Assembly: GCA_024291935.2 (NCBI GenBank)
Contig: CM044308.1
Location: 118,012,501 to 118,076,500 of the forward strand
Source of the DNA: Okapia johnstoni
Lineage: Eukaryota > Chordata > Mammalia > Artiodactyla > Giraffidae
Direction of reading: 5' to 3'
DNA: 64,000 nucleotides
Part shown: in pieces, positions 1 to 10,052 of the stretch
How the letters are laid out: every line of letters begins with the position of its first letter
Position numbering within the stretch: position 1 is the stretch's first letter
Notes under the pieces: generated by a model
What the model saw: only the letters and a program-made list of their open reading frames with translations
The model's database searches: none
What the model was told of the DNA's origin: nothing
Translations under genes and position numbers: made by a program

Positions 1-841
1 ACCCTGTCCTCAGAGTGCAGTTTAGCAGGTGAACTTGGGCAACTGAGCACATAATTCAGAGGAAAGGTATAAGTGCCTCCCAGGAGAGGGGCAGTAGCAA
101 GTTATCAGAATCCGTGGAGAGAAATTCCTTCCAGCTTCAGGGACTCGGAATGCCAGAAATCCAGAGTTCCTTGGCAAGCACTGAGGTCTTATTTCATCAG
201 AGAGGTGACACACCTCACGCAAGGTCACACAGTTGGGTGTGCCATAAATACATGATGAATCGAAGGAGATTATTCACTAACTCCAATTACATCTTAACCA
301 CTAATAACTTGGCGCTGGCTCCCCTAATGGGATTTCCTCCTTGGACATCAACTTTCCCTCCCCCTTCCACTGACATCGTCCAGTTAGAGAAGAGCAGGTG
401 CTGTGATTGGGGTCACTGTGAGAGCAAGGGATGAGGAGGACCACAGCTCACCCTCATCCAAAGCTGAGAAGGAGGTGATCAGTTTTAGGTGCTCACAGCC
501 TCTTATGACGGCGTCTAAGAGAAGCTCACCCATGTGGCACTTGGATGTCCATGTCCAAGTGCCCCCAACATGAATGCCTACAGCATCCTTTCTGCACCAT
601 GTTGAAGACCGGCAGGCGTGGGGAGAGATGTAGAGCTATACAGAGACACACTGAGGCAGACCAGCAGACCTGAAGACAGACACAGACAAGGAGTGGAACG
701 ATAGCCCAAGAAACACACGTATACCTGAGCACAGACCAGGTACTGCCACCAAACTAGCTACTGAGAGAGTCACAGAGATCCAGAAAGATGTGGGCAGACA
801 CAAAGGAATTCTGGGCAGATTCAGGTATCCACTGATTTATT
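1..841. other. No gene seen; unassigned sequence
   Basis: Six-frame reading gives only short frames without recognisable domains. A weak MIR-like phrase (ending aaggtcacacagttgg) lies near 190-245. The stretch near 600-740 is CA/GA-rich but not a clean tandem repeat. Confidence 0.5.
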
Positions 842-851
842 CCACTGGAAT

Positions 852-1070
852 ATATGCGTGCCTGAGTGCTCAGTTGTGTCTAACTCTCTGCAATCCCATG
901 GACTGTAGCCCACCGGGCTCCTCTGTCCATGGGATTTTCCAGGCAAGAATATTGGAGTGGGTTGCCATTTCCTCCTCCAGAGGATCTTCCCGATCCAGGG
1001 ATCGAACCCACATCTCCTGTGTCTCCTGCATCACAGGTGGACTCGTTACCTGCTGAGCCATCAGGGAAGC
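852..1070 (-). mobile_element. Bov-A2/Bov-tA SINE, reverse orientation
   Basis: Reads on the + strand as the complement of the ruminant SINE: cagttgtgtctaactct, catggactgtagccc, then a tRNA-like head complement ending gagccatcagggaagc. The 10-bp direct repeat ccactggaat flanks it (842-851 and 1071-1080), so both ends are defined. The + strand frames crossing it are SINE sequence, not genes. Confidence 0.92.
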
Positions 1071-1080
1071 CCACTGGAAT

Positions 1081-1240
1081 GTACGAGGCACCTACTGTGT
1101 GCAGGTGCAGGGAGCTCTTTGTCTTCACAGAGCTCATGCTCTGGTGGGAGAGAGCAGGCATGGCAACAGCAATTACAATACACGGAGCAAGAAACACAAA
1201 GATGAAAAGCAGCCTGGAGAAGCACAAAAAGACAGCCAGG
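1081..1240 (+). mobile_element. L2 LINE 3'-end fragment (old), split by the SINE
   Basis: The phrase cacctactgtgtgcaggtg followed by cagagctcatgctctggtggga matches the L2 3' end. The part left of the SINE (gatttattccactggaat) looks like the preceding L2 segment, so the SINE inserted into it. Diverged; edges approximate. Confidence 0.5.
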
Positions 1241-1741
1241 GAGGAAAAGACACAAAGAGAAACCCAGAGGTGCTGAGAAAGAGGAAGGCAGAGGTGAAAA
1301 CACACAGAAGTGCTTAGAGAGAGCAAGAGATGTGCACACACACATAAACACACGCCAACACCTCTGCTCTGCGTGGTAGAGTACAGAAGAGGTCCCTTCC
1401 CAGAGCCCCCTCTCAGTAGACCCAAAGCTTCCTCCCGTGAGGATATGAGAGTGGGGCTTGGGGATGTCTAAGGTTTCTCCTGCAGGGGCCCAGTAAGCTC
1501 AGGTGTAGGAAGGGTCAGGCCCCGAGGATGGCCAACAAGATCTGTAGATGTGGGCAGAGAAGAGAGAGATGGCAGCTGCTGACACTGCTTCCCATCCCCC
1601 ACTGTCCCTGGAGCCAAGGCCACCAGCCCAGCCCCTGCAGATTCTCCACGATGACTATGTTTGGGTCAGCATCCCTCTGCTACAAACCAAGAGCCTTCCA
1701 GCTGGCCCACTGCAGAGGAAGGGTGTTTCCTGACCTTAAGA
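1241..1741. other. No gene seen
   Basis: Purine-rich sequence followed by ordinary unique sequence; no domain-bearing frame, RNA gene or clear repeat recognised. Confidence 0.45.
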
Positions 1742-1749
1742 AAGTCCCC

Positions 1750-2043
1750 TTGGGCTTCTCTGGTGGCTCCGTGGTTAACGAATCCTCCTGCCAATGCAGG
1801 AGACTCGGGTTCGGTCCCTGGTCCGGGGAGATCCCACATGCCTCTGGGCAACTAAGCCCATGTGCCACAACCACTGAGCCTGTGATCTGAAGCCCGGGAA
1901 CAGCAACTACTGAGCCTGCATGCCTAGAACCCATGTTCCACAACAAGAGAAGCTGCCGCAACTAGAAAAATAGCCCATGCAGGAGCAAAGACCAAGCCCA
2001 GCCAAAAACAAATAAATAGATAAAATTAAAAAAAAAAAAGAAA
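1750..2043 (+). mobile_element. CHR-2-type tRNA-Glu SINE
   Basis: Head gggcttctctggtggctc, box B-like gggttcggtccctggtcc, then the long CHR-2 body (caactaagccc, acaagagaagc, agcccatg, aaagaccaagc) and an A-rich tail. The direct repeat aagtcccc occurs at 1742-1749 and 2044-2051 as a likely TSD. Confidence 0.9.
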
Positions 2044-2051
2044 AAGTCCCC

Positions 2052-2384
2052 AGTCACCTAACCTGGAACCACGCAGTCCTGAAAGCTAACATCCTTTTAG
2101 TCTAACTTACGTCTCTCCAACTGGGGCTTAGGTCCACTTCCAGTGGTAGAGGGCAGGAGCTCTAGGCCACAGAGCAGGTGTTTCCAGGATGCCTCCTTCA
2201 TTCTGATCACCTGCTCAGGAGCCTGGCCCCCTGGAAGTCACCTAAAGTGGCAGCCCCTCAGAGAGGTTCTAGACCGAGCTTCATTAGACAGAGGGCAAGT
2301 CAGGGACGGGATGGGGAGGAGGAACTGGCCCAGGATTTTGAAGAGGTGGAACTGGAAAGGGATCCTGACTCCTCACAGGCAGGC
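2052..2384. other. No gene seen
   Basis: Unique-looking sequence without a supported frame or repeat. Confidence 0.4.
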
Positions 2385-2508
2385 TAAGTCATTTCAGCCA
2401 AGTCCGAATCTGTGCGACCCCATGAGCTGTAGCCCGTCAGGCTCCTCCGTCCATGGGATTCTCCAGGCAAGAATACTGGAGTGGGTTGCCATTTCCTTCT
2501 CCTCATAG
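2385..2508 (-). mobile_element. Bov-A monomer SINE fragment, reverse
   Basis: Contains tgtgcgaccccatgagctgta and the hallmark ggcaagaatactggagtggg; it stops after ttccttctcc, before the tRNA-derived head, so this is a Bov-A monomer or a truncated copy. Confidence 0.88.
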
Positions 2509-3034
2509 CACAGCCCTTTACTCCATAGCCCCTGGCCACTGGTTCCTGGTAGAAGCCAGGAGCCCCTGGCTGACTTGAACCCAAGGGGACACAGTCCACA
2601 CCCCGAGGACTGGGGAGGGTTTGGATGCAGTCTTAGAGAACATGAGCTTGTCCCAGTACCCCACCCAAGCCCTACACGTGTCTAACAGCACAGGGTCAGG
2701 CACCCCAGGATTCACCGACTCCACCAGCCCCCTCCCACCACCTGAGCCCAGGGGTCACCTCATTTCCTCAGCATCCTTCCTCCTGCCATGTTTCCATTCA
2801 TTCAATTGTCTGTTGAGAGCCTCCTCCCTGGACTGAGCACTGGGATGTGGAAATGACAAAAACAAGACTCCCTGAAGGGGCTAATGAATGGGGTTGGAAG
2901 CGGCGAGGGAGGCCCACGCAGGGCCAGTAACCTCACAAAAGGCTGAATCGGAGCAGAGAGGCTGCAGGGCAGGGGCTCACCCACCCGGTGCCCTCCCTGC
3001 CTGGGGCCTCTGCACCCTACCAGTCCCTCGACCC
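2509..3034. other. No gene seen; weak L2 remnant
   Basis: Around 2790-2880, cattcattcaattgtctgtt and ggactgagcactgggatgtgg resemble an L2 3' end. The rest is unassigned and becomes GC-rich toward 3035. Confidence 0.4.
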
Positions 3035-3138
3035 CTGCTCTCCTACCCAGCGCCGCCCAGCCTGGGCATCCCCCGACCGCGTGTGCCCGGCCCTGGCTAC
3101 TCTCTGATTCCGCTCGCACCCCGCCGGCCTCTGCCACC

Positions 3139-3168
3139 TGACCGTGACCTTGACCCTGACCGTGACCC
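3139..3168. repeat. Five tandem TGACCN hexamers
   Basis: Five consecutive hexamers: TGACCG, TGACCT, TGACCC, TGACCG, TGACCC. On the other strand the core is GGTCA, the nuclear-receptor half-site core, in direct array with no extra spacer. It lies inside the CpG block. It may be only a short simple repeat; binding is untested. Confidence 0.85.
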
Positions 3169-3264
3169 CGCGCTTGCGCTGCCCGACGCCGCCAGACCGC
3201 CCTCCTGCCAGCTGGACGGGAGCTCAGTTGGCTACGCGGCCCGGAGCGCGCTGGCCCTCTCGAG

Positions 3265-3281
3265 AGCGCGCGCGCGCGCGC
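3265..3281. repeat. Alternating CG run
   Basis: About 8 uninterrupted GC dinucleotides within the CpG block, preceded by tctcgaga. Alternating purine-pyrimidine CG tracts can adopt Z-DNA. Confidence 0.9.
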
Positions 3282-3374
3282 CCACCGCTCCCGGGGCCGC
3301 ACCGGGGGCCCGGGCGCGCGCTGCGCCTCCGGAGGCTGTGCCCGGCGCGCCCCCCGCATGTTAAGTGCGGGGCC

Positions 3375-4130
3375 CAGACTTAAGTAGCAATTAAGGCTGC
3401 CAGAGAAGAAAGAGGAGGGCAAACAGCCTGTTTATTTCCCTCCCTTCTCTATCCCCATTACACACACACCTCGTAGATGGAAGAAAAGAGGGTAAGAGTG
3501 AGAGAAAAAGGGGGTGGAGGGAAAAAAAACTAAACCAAACATCACTGCAATTAGGAGAGCCGGCTGGGGGGAAAAAAAAAGATATGTATTAAATGGATGT
3601 TTCTGCACAAAAACCCCAGGCTGACAACATCTCTGGCCTTGTAAGGGGGAAATGACCGTGCCTCGGTGTTTACATAGCTGAAATCAGGGGGAATTATGCT
3701 GTCATACTGACAACTGTAGGAGGACAATTTTAAAATTACACCGTTCAACACCTTTAATGATTTGTAACAGAAGAGGTGTGGCTACTCCTATTAAATGTGT
3801 TGCCAAATCAATAAAAGGGATAATTGGAGTTGTTAGAGCAAATTATAGCCGCGTCTCTTCTGTTGCTGTACAATGTTCCCTTGTAAACTGCTATTACAGG
3901 CAGTGCCGTATTTCTCTCTTATTTGGCCGCTATGTAATGAGTTGGCATTTTGCGGCATAATAGTTCCACTTTCTTTTATGGAGCTCTTACTTTAACTTTT
4001 TCTCCTTTGTGCAGCCTATAATTTCCTCGCCCTCCCAGCCTCCCTGCCTGTTTTCAGAGGTGGCCGCACTGCCTGTCAGCAGCCTCTGGGTGATAAACTA
4101 TATTATTTCACATTATTTGCAGGCCTTTTC
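3375..4130. promoter_or_regulatory. Candidate conserved non-coding element block
   Basis: Free of recognisable repeats and AT-rich, with many homeodomain-type cores (caattaag, tgcaattagg, gggataattgg, aaattataa, aatcaataaaagg) and a TTTACATAG-like site near 3670. It abuts the CpG block. This composition is typical of developmental enhancers, but conservation has not been measured. No coding frame is convincing. Confidence 0.45.
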
Positions 4131-4905
4131 AATTGGCAGTCGGATGGGGCTGAGGGGTAGATGAGTCTGAAGGGATGGGGCTGTGGAAGGCAGGGAGACA
4201 GGAGACAGGGCCAGGAGGAGAACTAAAAATTCACAGAAATGGAAAGGAAAGGGGATGGGCAGGGGGGTCCGAGGCAAATCTGAATCCCAGGGGCGGGGTC
4301 CTGGCCCTTCAAACACAAGACTTGGCAGAGGCTTCTGAGCTGAGCAGAGACTGCCTGATGGCTTAGCTATTGGTGTGATGAGGGGAGGGTGTGGTGCAGA
4401 ATCCTGCCAGATCCCAGCTTCACCCTCAGCACCCGGAATCTCTGCCTTTCCCTGCTCCTAAAAGTAAAACCCAATGAACAGCCTCAGGAGCAAGGAGCTA
4501 TTGTTTCTCCCTACCCCGCCCCCATCCACCCACCTTCTCTGCCTGGGCAGAAAGAAGCAGGCCTCCAGAGCTAAGGCCAGGCCACCAGAGGAGTGAAAAA
4601 GCTGCACTCCTGGAAGCATCTAGAAACCCAGATGGATGGAGGAGCCTTAGAGGATGGACAGGCTGTTCCCATTACAGACAAAGCCTGAAACCGCAGGGAA
4701 TTCTAAATAACCATAGTCACAACAGAGGCAGGGAGATGGAGACCATCGCAGGCCTGTTCCTGGGGATGTATCAAGAAACCAGAAGCTTAGCTTCCAGGCC
4801 TGAAAGTGCCACCTCTCACCTCACCCACACACAGGCTTTGGACTCTGGCTGGAGAGGACCGTGTCCCTGGGCAGCTCTGGACCAGCCTTGAGGTGTGTAC
4901 CATTC
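4131..4905. other. No gene seen
   Basis: Unique-looking sequence with moderate GC and no supported frame, RNA or interspersed repeat. Confidence 0.4.
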
Positions 4906-4909
4906 AGTT

Positions 4910-5530
4910 CCCAAGACAGAGACAAAAATCCTAGCCCAGATAAACCTGACTCAGTCAGTTCCTGCGTCGGGTTACAGGACAATCAATCGGAATCACTGAG
5001 AGGTCTCAGTGAAAGACAATTGGAAGCGAAACACCACTTTATTACTTCCACGGGGCTACCATCCCTGGAACCCATCTGCTGCCAAGCAGCGTGGCAGCAA
5101 AACTGGCTCGGATGAGCAGATAAGACTTGATGGTGAGCAAATAAGATCCATCTGCAATGAGCAGCATCAATTTGCTTGCCAACAATGAACAAAGTCCTAA
5201 TTCTCTATGGTAGGTGCCTTATGGCCTTTGGAGTGTCCTCTTGTTTCTATCCTTCATGGTTCACGCTAACTTTTTTTTTTTTTTCCCAAGAAAGCAAATG
5301 AAAGTCAGCTTGCTTAGGTGCGACAAGAAGTTTTAGATGATTAAAGTTTGAGTGAAAACGCCATTTAGCCTGTGACAGATTTCCAGGTACCTGTCACCAA
5401 GCTCCCTAATTTGAGCAATAATCAGTCCCATATAATCCCAGCAAGATGAAAATGTGTGGACAGTCCCATGTCATCTGCTTTCAGCAAGAAGATGACATTT
5501 TTCTTTATACTGGCCTGTACTGACAGTACT
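4910..5530. promoter_or_regulatory. Candidate conserved non-coding element
   Basis: Repeat-free, AT-rich sequence with GATA-like sites (gcagataag near 5116), caattgg, aacaaag and TGACAG-type MEIS/TGIF motifs. Two of these form an inverted pair at 5372-5378 and 5391-5397. Composition suggests an enhancer; this is not alignment-tested. Confidence 0.38.
5372..5397. repeat. Inverted repeat GTGACAG / CTGTCAC
   Basis: The 7-bp arms gtgacag (5372-5378) and ctgtcac (5391-5397) are exact reverse complements separated by 12 bases, with the palindrome aggtacct overlapping the right side. TGACAG is the TALE-homeodomain (MEIS/PREP/TGIF) core. Confidence 0.85.
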
Positions 5531-5574
5531 TCAATTCAAAGAGTTAACTATCAATCCAACCCAGGTTAACAGGC

Positions 5575-5830
5575 TCTGATATTCCAGGCACTGTACTGGC
5601 TGTTAGGGATCCAGTGGTGAACAAAAAAGACACCATCATTGCCCTCCAGGAGGACACTGTAAATGCCATAATAAGCAAGACAGGTGTCAGGCTTGCTCCT
5701 ATGCAGCTTATGGTCTAGTAGCAAAGCTAGACATCAATCAAATCATCGTATTAGTATGTAATTGCAGAATGGGATGAATACTGGGAAAGAAATTTAAGCA
5801 GGAAATTTACAATTCATGTTAGGAATACCA
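5575..5830 (+). mobile_element. Old L2-like LINE fragment
   Basis: The phrase ccaggcactgtactggctgtt followed by gggatccagtggtgaacaaaaa and cttatggtctagtag matches the L2 3'-end order. Diverged; right edge uncertain. Confidence 0.5.
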
Positions 5831-5885
5831 CTCACTGCAGATGTACTGGGCAGATGGGATTGGAGGGGCCCAAAGCAGGAACAGA

Positions 5886-5956
5886 AGACTGGTCTTGGTG
5901 GGCTATAGTCCACGGGGTCACAGAAAAGTGACCAACTTAGCGACTAAACAGCATTA
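5886..5956 (+). mobile_element. Bov-A SINE 3' fragment
   Basis: Only the 3' part is present: ggtgggctatagtccacggg, then a degenerate gtcacagaaaagtgacc and cttagcgactaaaca. 5'-truncated insertion. Confidence 0.8.
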
Positions 5957-5989
5957 AAGTTAAATGTAACTATACACTGTGACCTAGAG

Positions 5990-6410
5990 TAAAGCCTGCC
6001 AAAAGACATGAGCTTTATTTTTTTTTGTAGTAGCAAAAAACCGGAAATAACTCAAACGTCCAACAACTGCAGAATGGGCAAATAAACCATGGTCATCCAC
6101 AGTGGAACACTGTACAGCAATGACAAAGAACAGTCTACTGTTAAACAGCACATGGGTGAATCTTGCAACAGAAGAGAAGATATACGGTATATTTCTATTT
6201 ATATGAAGTGAAAAATGGGCAAACAAATCTATAAGGACAGCAATCAGATTAACTTATTTTGGGAAGGGATAATGACCATGACATGTGGTAAAGCTGGGAA
6301 CTCCTGTATTTCCATCTGGAGTGGTTACAATAGTGTAAAAACTCATCAAACTGTGCGTTTCAGGTTTGCACACTTTGCTAAATGTTGCACCTCAAAAAGA
6401 GCTTAGTGAA
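5990..6410 (+). mobile_element. Old L1 (L1M-type) 3' end
   Basis: Shows the order typical of mammalian L1 3' ends: aaaaccggaaataactcaaa, tggaacactgtacagcaatga, catgggtgaatcttgcaacag, tttctatttatatgaagtg, then aaactcatcaaactgtgcg and a weak cacctcaaaaag end. Heavily diverged, no coding capacity. Confidence 0.75.
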
Positions 6411-6484
6411 AAGAATTGACAGTGGTTTAGACTAAGAACGTGGGAGAGGTGATGGCGAGATGTGGACAGAATAGAGAGAGAGTT

Positions 6485-6575
6485 AACAGGTAAGATAATA
6501 CCTACCTAGCTTGCCTTGCCACAGTGTCCTGAGGCTTGAATGAGATCATATACAGGAAAGGTTGTCAGCCAGTGG
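6485..6575 (-). mobile_element. MIR fragment (weak)
   Basis: gataatacctacctagcttgc followed by cttgaatgagatcatata resembles the inner MIR region in reverse. Short and diverged. Confidence 0.4.
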
Positions 6576-7035
6576 CTTTCTTGCTGTGAAAATTACAACT
6601 AAAACAAAAAGAATTCCGGGCTCAGAGCTAATTTGTTTCAGATGGCCCCACAATACCCACCTCTCCCACACCCCAGAGGAAGAGCATAATGAAAGTGTTT
6701 GCCTGAAGTATGGGATTCCTTTTTTTATAGAAGATGTAGGTTCAACCGGAAGCCTCAGCAGCAGCCTGGGACCGACTGGGCTGGGAGACACGCAGGGCTT
6801 CCTGGTAGTAAAGAGGCCACTTGCTTTCTAGCTGCAGTGTAACCACTAGTGGCTGCCCCCAAGTCCCTCTTTATCCTAATTGCATTGAATCACACCATTT
6901 TCCTGTGATAAAGGGATTTCCACGGGTGGCATGGGGTTGCAGCTAAGACCGGATGAGGCTGCTGCTAGGGAAATAGGATGAGAGCGCCGAAGGGAAAACC
7001 ATGGAGAGCTTCCCCAGTGCCCTCCCCCACAGCCA
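6576..7035. other. No gene seen
   Basis: No supported frame, RNA or repeat recognised. Confidence 0.4.
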
Positions 7036-7165
7036 CGTGCGGTAGGCACTTCTAACACATGAGGACATTAAAGCTCAGAAAGGGGAAGGGGGTTACCCAA
7101 CCCAAGCTGGTGGGAGCAGAACTAAAATGTGAAATTTAGCTCTGGTCCACTGCCCTGCTGGTCTA
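7036..7165 (+). mobile_element. MIR SINE fragment
   Basis: catgaggacattaaagctcag, gggttacccaacccaagctgg and the end tctggtccactgccctgctg follow the MIR core-to-3' order. Confidence 0.6.
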
Positions 7166-7216
7166 CTAGTGTTGTCCCTCCTTCCCCACAGCCCAAGCTC
7201 TGAAAGCATCAACTAT

Positions 7217-7505
7217 CAGTTCAGCTCAGTCGTGTCCGACTCTTTGAGACCCCATGGACTGCAGCACGCCAGGCTTCCCTGTCCATCACCAACTCCTGGA
7301 GCTTGCTCAAATTCACGTCCATAGAGTCAGTGATGCCATCCAACCATCAACCATCTCATCCTCTGTCATCCCCTTCTCCTCCTGCCTTCAGTATTTCCCA
7401 GCATCAGGTGGCCAAAGTATTGGAGCTTCAGCTTCAGCATCAGTCCTTCCAATGAATATTCAGGACTGATTTCCTTAAGCTGAAAATTCCTTAAGTTGCC
7501 ATAGT
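7217..7505 (-). mobile_element. BovB LINE 3' end with 16-bp target-site duplication
   Basis: Complement of the BovB 3' end: gttcagctcagtcgtgtccg, ccatccaaccat, catcctctgtcatcccctt, tggccaaagtattggagctt, gaatattcaggactgattt. The perfect 16-mer tgaaagcatcaactat at 7201-7216 and 7506-7521 is the TSD. The first 40 bases inside the right TSD do not match the BovB order well and may be a small rearrangement. Confidence 0.95.
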
Positions 7506-7521
7506 TGAAAGCATCAACTAT

Positions 7522-8890
7522 GGAAAGCCCAATTCACCGTCCTTGACAGACATAGGCCTAGATGTAAAGGGTCACTGGTTAGTAACCTCATTCAGCAGAC
7601 TCCCCTCTTGTTGATCCCTGGAGGGGTGCCACTTCATGGTTTACTCATCTGAAAGGTCCCCCAGGGAGCAGCGCTGCTCAGAAAGGGAGAGTCCACCATG
7701 GCACTCATGATGTGGACATGGCAACCAGTCATATCTGCCCTGAAAGTTTCTCAGGCCAAGATCAATCCCATCATGGTCCACAGGGTGGAATTGTGGATCT
7801 AGATCAAGTTCATGTCTGTGAGCATGATGGGTAGCAAAAGACCCATCTTGAGGAGAAACCTTGTGTTTGCCTTCACAGGGACCCTCCAGTCCACCTGCAC
7901 ACACAGACCTTCCAGGTGGGAAGAACACTTATCCATCTCCTTTATTCTTAGGATGTTGTCCACTCCTCTGGGTTCCAAAATCTGAGGATCTCCCCAGCCT
8001 CGGTGGGTGATTAGAAATTCTAAGGCTTCCTTCTGCATGCTCAGGGAACAGTGCAGTTTTGAAATGTAGTTCTCCAGTCCAGGGAAAATGTCCAGCTTAG
8101 GACGGTGAAGAAAAGTCTCAGTCCAAAGACTCAAAGTGGAAGAGAAAACCTGTTTTTCTTAATACAAATTAATTTTCATTTGGAGTCTTCATTCCACTAG
8201 TAACAGGGGAGAAAAAAAAACAATTCCGTCTCAAGCATTTCTGTTTTTCCTCCAGCTCTTTTCCCTTCCTTAGACTTGTAAGTTACAGTGGTGTATATAG
8301 TACTGATGTCAAGGAGGGACCATATGACCCACCATGTTATCTGTTCACCCTCTAAGAGGACCTTCTTTCTTGTCAAACTTACACCTTCAGGTCTGTGCTG
8401 TTTGGGACCATGATGGAAAGCACATTGGTGATTTGCTGCTCCTATCCTGGGAATGGGATTCCCCCTGAAGCCACAGATGCAAACTGTCTAGAGTCACCTC
8501 TCAGCTACGCCCTCTGGGATCTTGGGGCCTCATCATCTGAGGTCCAGCAACACCTAAATTCTCAGCCTGGAAACAGTGTCCATTCCCCCCAAGCACCTGA
8601 GGTTTTGAAGACCTAAGCTCGAAAGGCTTCATGATCGCCACTTTCTGCCCTGCTGTGGTACTGAGGGGTGGAGGGAGGGGAAGTTATAAAGGCTGAAAAG
8701 AAAAAACAGCAAGCATTTCAAAAATACCCCCCACAGGAGTGATATTTACACAGTACTTGTATTCAACAGTAAACATTTATTGTACACGTAGAATGTGCTA
8801 AGTAAAATGCTGAGGTTAGAAAAAAAAAAAAAAGACCTAAAGACCAAAAGTACTGTAGGAGACTGTGATGTAAAGGGAAAGTCACACTCT
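7522..8890. other. No gene supported; two minus-strand reading frames of unknown nature
   Basis: On the minus strand, overlapping frames of 95 and 111 codons lie at 7641-7928 and 7799-8134. I recognise neither, and frames this long occur by chance here. A weak L2-like phrase (aaacatttattgtacacgtag) and an A-run are near 8770-8835. A decayed processed pseudogene at 7640-8150 cannot be excluded. Confidence 0.35.
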
Positions 8891-8894
8891 GGCC

Positions 8895-9105
8895 TCACAC
8901 TGCCTGGGTTCTTTCTAATCATGGCTCCGTCACTCCAGCCCTGGAACTTCGTGCAAGTTCCATAACCTCTCTACCTTCAGTTACCTCATCCATAAAATGG
9001 ACTCAACACATAGTTTAAATGCAGCAATATTTATCTTTTTTAAAGTAACCAAACACAGTGCTTGGCACACAGCAGGTGCCTATTAGTTGTGGTCATTATG
9101 CCAAG
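8895..9105 (-). mobile_element. MIR SINE, reverse
   Basis: Follows the reverse MIR order: tctggcctcacactgcctggg, aatcatggctccgtcactcc, tacctcatccataaaatgg, then acagtgcttggcacacagcag and tattagttgtggtcatta. Nearly full length. Confidence 0.75.
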
Positions 9106-9165
9106 GAAGCTGTAAGAGCTCAGAGGAGAAGTAGCTGAGTGCCAGGCGACATAAGAGCAACAAGG

Positions 9166-10052
9166 ACTGTGGTCCAGTGGTGGTTAGGAATCCGTCTTAC
9201 AACTAAAAAAGATGCATATGTACCCCAATGTTCATTGCAGCACTATTTACAATAGCTAGAACATGGAAGCAACCTTGATGTCCGTTGACAGATGAATGGA
9301 TAAAGAAGCTGTGGTACAATGGAATATTACTCAGCCATAAAAAGGAACACATTTGAGTCAGTTCTAATGAGGTGGATGAGCCTAGAGACTATTATACAAA
9401 GTGAACTAAGTCAGAAAGAGAGATATAAATATTGTATACTGATGCATATATGTGGAATCTAGAAAGATGGTACTGATGAATTTATTTGCAGGGCAGCAAT
9501 GGAGAAACAGACATAGAGAACAGACTTATGGACACAGCGGGAGGAGAGGAGGGAGAGGGTGAGATGTATGGAGAGAGCAACATGGAAACTTACAATACCA
9601 TATGGAAAATAGATAGCCAACGGGAATTTGCTGTATGACTCAGGAAACTCAAACAGGGGCTCTGTGACAATCTAGAAGGGTGGGATGGTGAGGCAGATGG
9701 AAGGGAGGTTCAGGCAGGAGGGGACATGGGTGTACCTGTGGCTGACTCTTGTTGATGTATGATAGAAAACCACAAGATTCTGTAAGGCAGATATCCCTCA
9801 ATTAAAAAAATTAAGTGGCCAAAAAAAAAAAAATCTGCCTTACAATGCAGGGGACGCAGGTTCCATCCCTCATCAGGGAACTAAGATCCCACATGCCACA
9901 GAGCAACTAAGCACACGCGCCACAACTCCTGAGCCCATCTGACACAACTAGAGTCTGTGTACCACAGTGAAAGGTCCTGTATGACACAGTGAAGATCCCG
10001 TGCTGTGACTAAGACCCAACGCAGACAAATAATAAATATTTTTAAAAGCAAC
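9166..10052 (+). mobile_element. CHR-2 SINE split by an L1 insertion
   Basis: The head (ggtccagtggtggttaggaa, to about 9202) is separated from its continuation (aatgcaggggacgcaggttcc from about 9846), which runs through ctaagatcccacatgcc and ctaagacccaacgcagac to an A-rich tail. The gap is the L1 at 9203-9831. The SINE is therefore older than that L1. Confidence 0.9.
9203..9831 (+). mobile_element. Ruminant-type L1 3' end nested in CHR-2
   Basis: ccccaatgttcattgcagca, gaatggataaagaagctgtgg and tactcagccataaaaaggaa are L1 3'-end phrases, followed by the ruminant-type 3' end (acctgtggctgactcttgttg, ccctcaattaaaaa) and a poly-A tail. The 14-bp TSD is aatccgtcttacaa (9189-9202) / aatctgccttacaa (9832-9845), 12 of 14 identical. 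5'-truncated. Confidence 0.92.

Larger units (their letters stand above)
3035..3370. promoter_or_regulatory. CpG-rich block: candidate CpG island or promoter
   Basis: Dense CpG dinucleotides (cgccggc, gcgcgcgc, ggcgcgcc) stand out sharply from CpG-poor surroundings. Many mammalian CpG islands mark promoters, but I see no start codon context, splice donor or recognisable first exon on either strand, so it may be an orphan island. Long open frames here are expected from GC content alone. It borders an AT-rich block that looks conserved, a common arrangement at developmental loci. Confidence 0.6.

Noticed and set aside
880..1425. 181-codon minus-strand frame
   Set aside because: Its C-terminal third is translated Bov SINE sequence; the remainder is low-complexity.
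2802..3422. 206-codon minus-strand and 158-codon plus-strand frames over the CpG block
   Set aside because: They overlap on opposite strands and are rich in Arg, Ala, Pro and Gly; long frames are expected in CpG-rich DNA, where stop codons are rare. No domain or splice pattern.
7641..8134. Two overlapping minus-strand frames that could be a decayed processed pseudogene
   Set aside because: I recognise no protein, the frames are shifted relative to each other, there is no poly-A tail or TSD, and similar lengths occur by chance elsewhere in the window.
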